From NCBI GenBank assembly GCA_046350295.1, contig JAXMAR010000015.1, positions 81,299-145,298 on the forward strand: DNA of 64,000 nucleotides, written 5' to 3'. The position numbers and the translations under genes were made by a program. Source of the stretch: JAXMAR01 sp046350295 (lineage in GTDB: Bacteria; Planctomycetota; Planctomycetia; Gemmatales; Gemmataceae). The notes under the pieces are model-generated. The model saw only the letters and a list, made by a program, of their open reading frames with translations. It was not told where the DNA came from and searched no databases. Position 1 is the first letter of the stretch. Every line of letters starts with the position of its first letter. Of the stretch, positions 62,038 through 64,000 are shown piece by piece.

Positions 62038-63270
62038 ATGGACGAAGCCGTCTGGGAGGTGATCGTCGCGGGAGCGGGGGCCGCCGGGCTGATGGCGGGC
62101 CTGCGCGCCGCGGAGCGCGGCGAGCGCGTCCTTGTCGTGGAGAAGAACAAGCGGCCGGGCGTGAAGATCCTGATGTCGGGCGGCACGCGCTGCAACATCA
62201 CGCAGGCGACGGACAATCGCGGCGTCGTCGAGGCGTACGGGCCGCCGGGGCGGTTCTTGCATTCGGCGCTGGCGGCGTTCGGCGTCAAGGAGGCGATCGA
62301 CCTCTTCGAGGCGGAGGGTGTCGCGACCAAGGTGGAGGAGACGGGCAAGGTCTTCCCCGTCAGCGACAAGGCGGCGGACGTTCTCGCGGCCCTCGTTAAT
62401 CGCCTAAATCGGAGCGGCGCGGCGCTGGCGCTGGCGGAACCGGTTCAGCAAGTGGAACGGAGCGGCGAGGGCTTTCGGGTGCTCACCTCGCGGCGATCGC
62501 TGTCTTGTCAAAAGTTCATTCTCACCGTCGGCGGCATGTCGTATCCGGGCAGCGGCACGACGGGGGACGGTTACGCGATCGCGCAGGCGTTCGGGCACAC
62601 CATCGTCCCGCCCTATCCGGCGCTCGTGCCGCTCACCACTGCGGAGGCGTGGATCGCTTCCTTGCGCGGCGTCACCTTGCCGGATGCGCGTCTGGCGATC
62701 CTCGAAGGGGACAAGGCGCTGGCGCAGCGGCGCGGCTCGCTGCTGTTCGCCCACTTCGGCCTGACGGGTCCGGTAGCGCTCGATGTCAGCCGGGTGGTGA
62801 GCCGGCATCCGCGGCCCGGGTCGCTGCGTGTCCGCTTCGATTTCCTGCCCGATGTTCGCGAGGAGGAGTTGGCGGAGAAACTGCGCGAGCAGGCGTCGGC
62901 GGCAGGCAAGAAGCAATTGGCGGGCGTCCTGGCCTCGTTCGTGCCGAAGCGTCTGGCCGAGGAGTTGCTGCGGCTCTCGGGCATGGACGTGGAGCGCAAG
63001 GCGGCAGGTTTGACCAGGGAGGAGCGCGGCCGGCTCGTGGCGGCGTGCAAGCGGCTCGATGTACCGTTGACCGGGACGCTCGGTTTCAAGAAGGCGGAGG
63101 TGACGACGGGGGGCGTCGATCTGCGCGAGGTCGACTCACGGACGATGCAGAGCAAGCTGGTTCCTGGTCTATACTTCGCCGGCGAGGTGCTGGACCTGGA
63201 TGGCCCGATCGGCGGCTACAACTTTCAGGCGGCGTGGAGCACGGGCTGGCTGGCGGGGAGCAGCGTGTGA
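62038..63270 (+). CDS. HI0933/YhiN-family FAD-dependent oxidoreductase
   Basis: The protein has 410 residues. It has the N-terminal FAD motif EVIVAGAGAAGLMAGLRAAE, then KILMSGGTRCNITQATDN, LTVGGMSYPGSGTTGDGYAI and FAHFGLTGPVALDVSRVV, and near the end GLYFAGEVLDLDGPIGGYNF with QAAWSTG. This is the HI0933 flavoprotein family, with an FAD-binding fold and an inserted domain of unknown substrate; its reaction is not known. The ATG at 62038 has no strong ribosome site. It converges with the aspartic protease gene three bases downstream. Confidence 0.9.
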   Translation: MDEAVWEVIVAGAGAAGLMAGLRAAERGERVLVVEKNKRPGVKILMSGGTRCNITQATDNRGVVEAYGPPGRFLHSALAAFGVKEAIDLFEAEGVATKVEETGKVFPVSDKAADVLAALVNRLNRSGAALALAEPVQQVERSGEGFRVLTSRRSLSCQKFILTVGGMSYPGSGTTGDGYAIAQAFGHTIVPPYPALVPLTTAEAWIASLRGVTLPDARLAILEGDKALAQRRGSLLFAHFGLTGPVALDVSRVVSRHPRPGSLRVRFDFLPDVREEELAEKLREQASAAGKKQLAGVLASFVPKRLAEELLRLSGMDVERKAAGLTREERGRLVAACKRLDVPLTGTLGFKKAEVTTGGVDLREVDSRTMQSKLVPGLYFAGEVLDLDGPIGGYNFQAAWSTGWLAGSSV

Positions 63271-63272
63271 GG

Positions 63273-63749
63273 TCAGCCGATTTCGTTGACGATGTATCTG
63301 GGATCGCGTGGGATTAGACGCTGTTCGCCGCAATCCACGAGCAAGTCGAGGTCCTCCAGGATGATGGCGCCGATGATCGCCGTATCACGCTTGGGTTCCA
63401 GGACGGCATTGAAGACGCCGCCGCGCCCGAGGAGGTTAACATGCACGCCTTCAACCTGAGGGCGGATAACGCTTTGGCCATGGCCGTAGGTAACCTTTAC
63501 CTTGCCGCTTGCCTTCAGGCCAAGTTGTTTTGCGACGCCGGGTGGTAGGAGAAGCTTGTTGGAGCCCGTGTCGACCAGTCCTTGAATCACGACGCGCCGG
63601 ACCTGATCCGGAGGCAAATCGCCTTGCTCGGCCTTTGCGAGGTCATGAAAGGTCGCGACCTCGATCGGCACGACGAGGCGACCCACCGGTTCCCCCTTTT
63701 TCCCTGACCCGTTCTTCGATGCGTGCGTTTTGTTCATCACGTGTTTCAT
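63273..63749 (-). CDS. Retropepsin-like (clan AA) aspartic protease
   Basis: The protein has 158 residues. The single-domain retroviral-type aspartic protease pattern is present: IQGLVDTGSNKLLLPPGVAK with the DTG active-site triad, and AIIGAIILEDLDLLVDCGEQ near the end, the hydrophobic-hydrophobic-Gly second motif. Such proteins act as dimers. They are common as short stand-alone genes in planctomycetes and cyanobacteria, with unknown substrates. Starts at 63749 and 63737 are both possible; I give the longer. Confidence 0.8.
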   Translation of the reverse strand: MKHVMNKTHASKNGSGKKGEPVGRLVVPIEVATFHDLAKAEQGDLPPDQVRRVVIQGLVDTGSNKLLLPPGVAKQLGLKASGKVKVTYGHGQSVIRPQVEGVHVNLLGRGGVFNAVLEPKRDTAIIGAIILEDLDLLVDCGEQRLIPRDPRYIVNEIG

Positions 63750-63853
63750 TCTATAGCGTGCGCTTCAGCCCAGATGGCAGCATGTTGGCGGCGGGAAGTG
63801 GAGACCCGGAGTCGCCTCTCTTGAAACTGCGGCACAAGCGTCCTCGGAAGTGA
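63741..63853 (+). pseudogene. WD40-repeat scrap
   Basis: About 35 codons contain YSVRFSPDGSMLAAGSGD, the core of a single WD40 blade, then unrelated residues to a stop at 63851-63853. There is no start codon or further blade. It may be a relic of a WD40 gene. Confidence 0.4.
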
Positions 63854-64000
63854 GCCGATCGCTCGAAATGTCACGGCTCGCGGGGCGCGGGGACACGCGT
63901 CTTCTCGAGAAAATGCGGCGCCGCACCCGGGGTGACAGACGGGGACCGACGGCGGAAGGGGGCAAGCAGCACCGAGAATAGACCTTGGCCCAGGGCGCGT

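Overview
The window reads as chromosomal DNA from a planctomycete, most likely a Gemmataceae-type member of the Gemmatales. The evidence is high-GC coding sequence; a PEP-CTERM protein; DUF1570, DUF1080, DUF6807 and TIGR03067 proteins; an N-terminal LETR-type surface-protein motif; two very large Ser/Thr kinases, one fused to WD40 repeats beside an ECF sigma factor; and a YidC with a large periplasmic domain. This is inferred from protein families; there is no rRNA in the window.

Layout. 1-5.0 kb: a truncated DUF1570 protein, PolX and a PseG-like protein. 5.0-6.6 kb: two palindromes that look like parS sites in front of a frame-broken parB. 6.7-11.2 kb: a small secreted protein, tRNA-Pro, a YciI protein, frame-broken glpK, a zinc-ribbon membrane protein and tRNA-Leu. 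11.2-12.7 kb: an accessory patch with a PEP-CTERM gene between two copies of the tRNA-Leu 3' end, a scrap of a uronate isomerase-like gene, and a CHC2 zinc-finger gene bounded by long inverted repeats. 12.8-20.7 kb: an ECF sigma/WD40-kinase pair, uronate isomerase, a sigma-54 promoter driving a terminated transcript with no recognised gene, and purN. 20.9-33.2 kb: an AAA+ ATPase, tRNA-Lys, radical SAM, a membrane protein/regulator pair, ispH, a second kinase and a VapBC-like pair. 33.4-43.3 kb: an oxidoreductase, a ceramidase-like hydrolase, a BON protein, a hydrogenase maturation protease, a CitMHS-type transporter, a glutaminase-like secreted protein, a DUF1080 protein and a sialidase/TIM-barrel fusion. 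43.4-57.7 kb: a long minus-strand run of epimerase, spermidine synthase-like protein, DUF5615/DUF433 pair, aguB, mnmE, yidC and smc, with a Uma2 gene on the other strand. 57.7-64 kb: a TIGR03067 protein, DUF6807, DUF493, a lipid kinase, an HI0933 flavoprotein and an aspartic protease.

Functional links. ParB with its candidate sites and SMC serve chromosome segregation. YidC and MnmE keep a gene order that is common in bacteria. AguB and a spermidine synthase-like protein suggest polyamine metabolism. The ECF sigma factor and the WD40 kinase overlap by 4 bases and form one regulatory unit.

A caution for every reader: about ten genes, including smc, parB and glpK, are interrupted by one- or two-base indels while the protein stays recognisable on both sides of each break. 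This looks more like uncorrected sequencing indels than gene decay, and such genes are annotated across the break. At least three families of palindromic intergenic repeats are present. I saw no CRISPR array, prophage or intact transposase.
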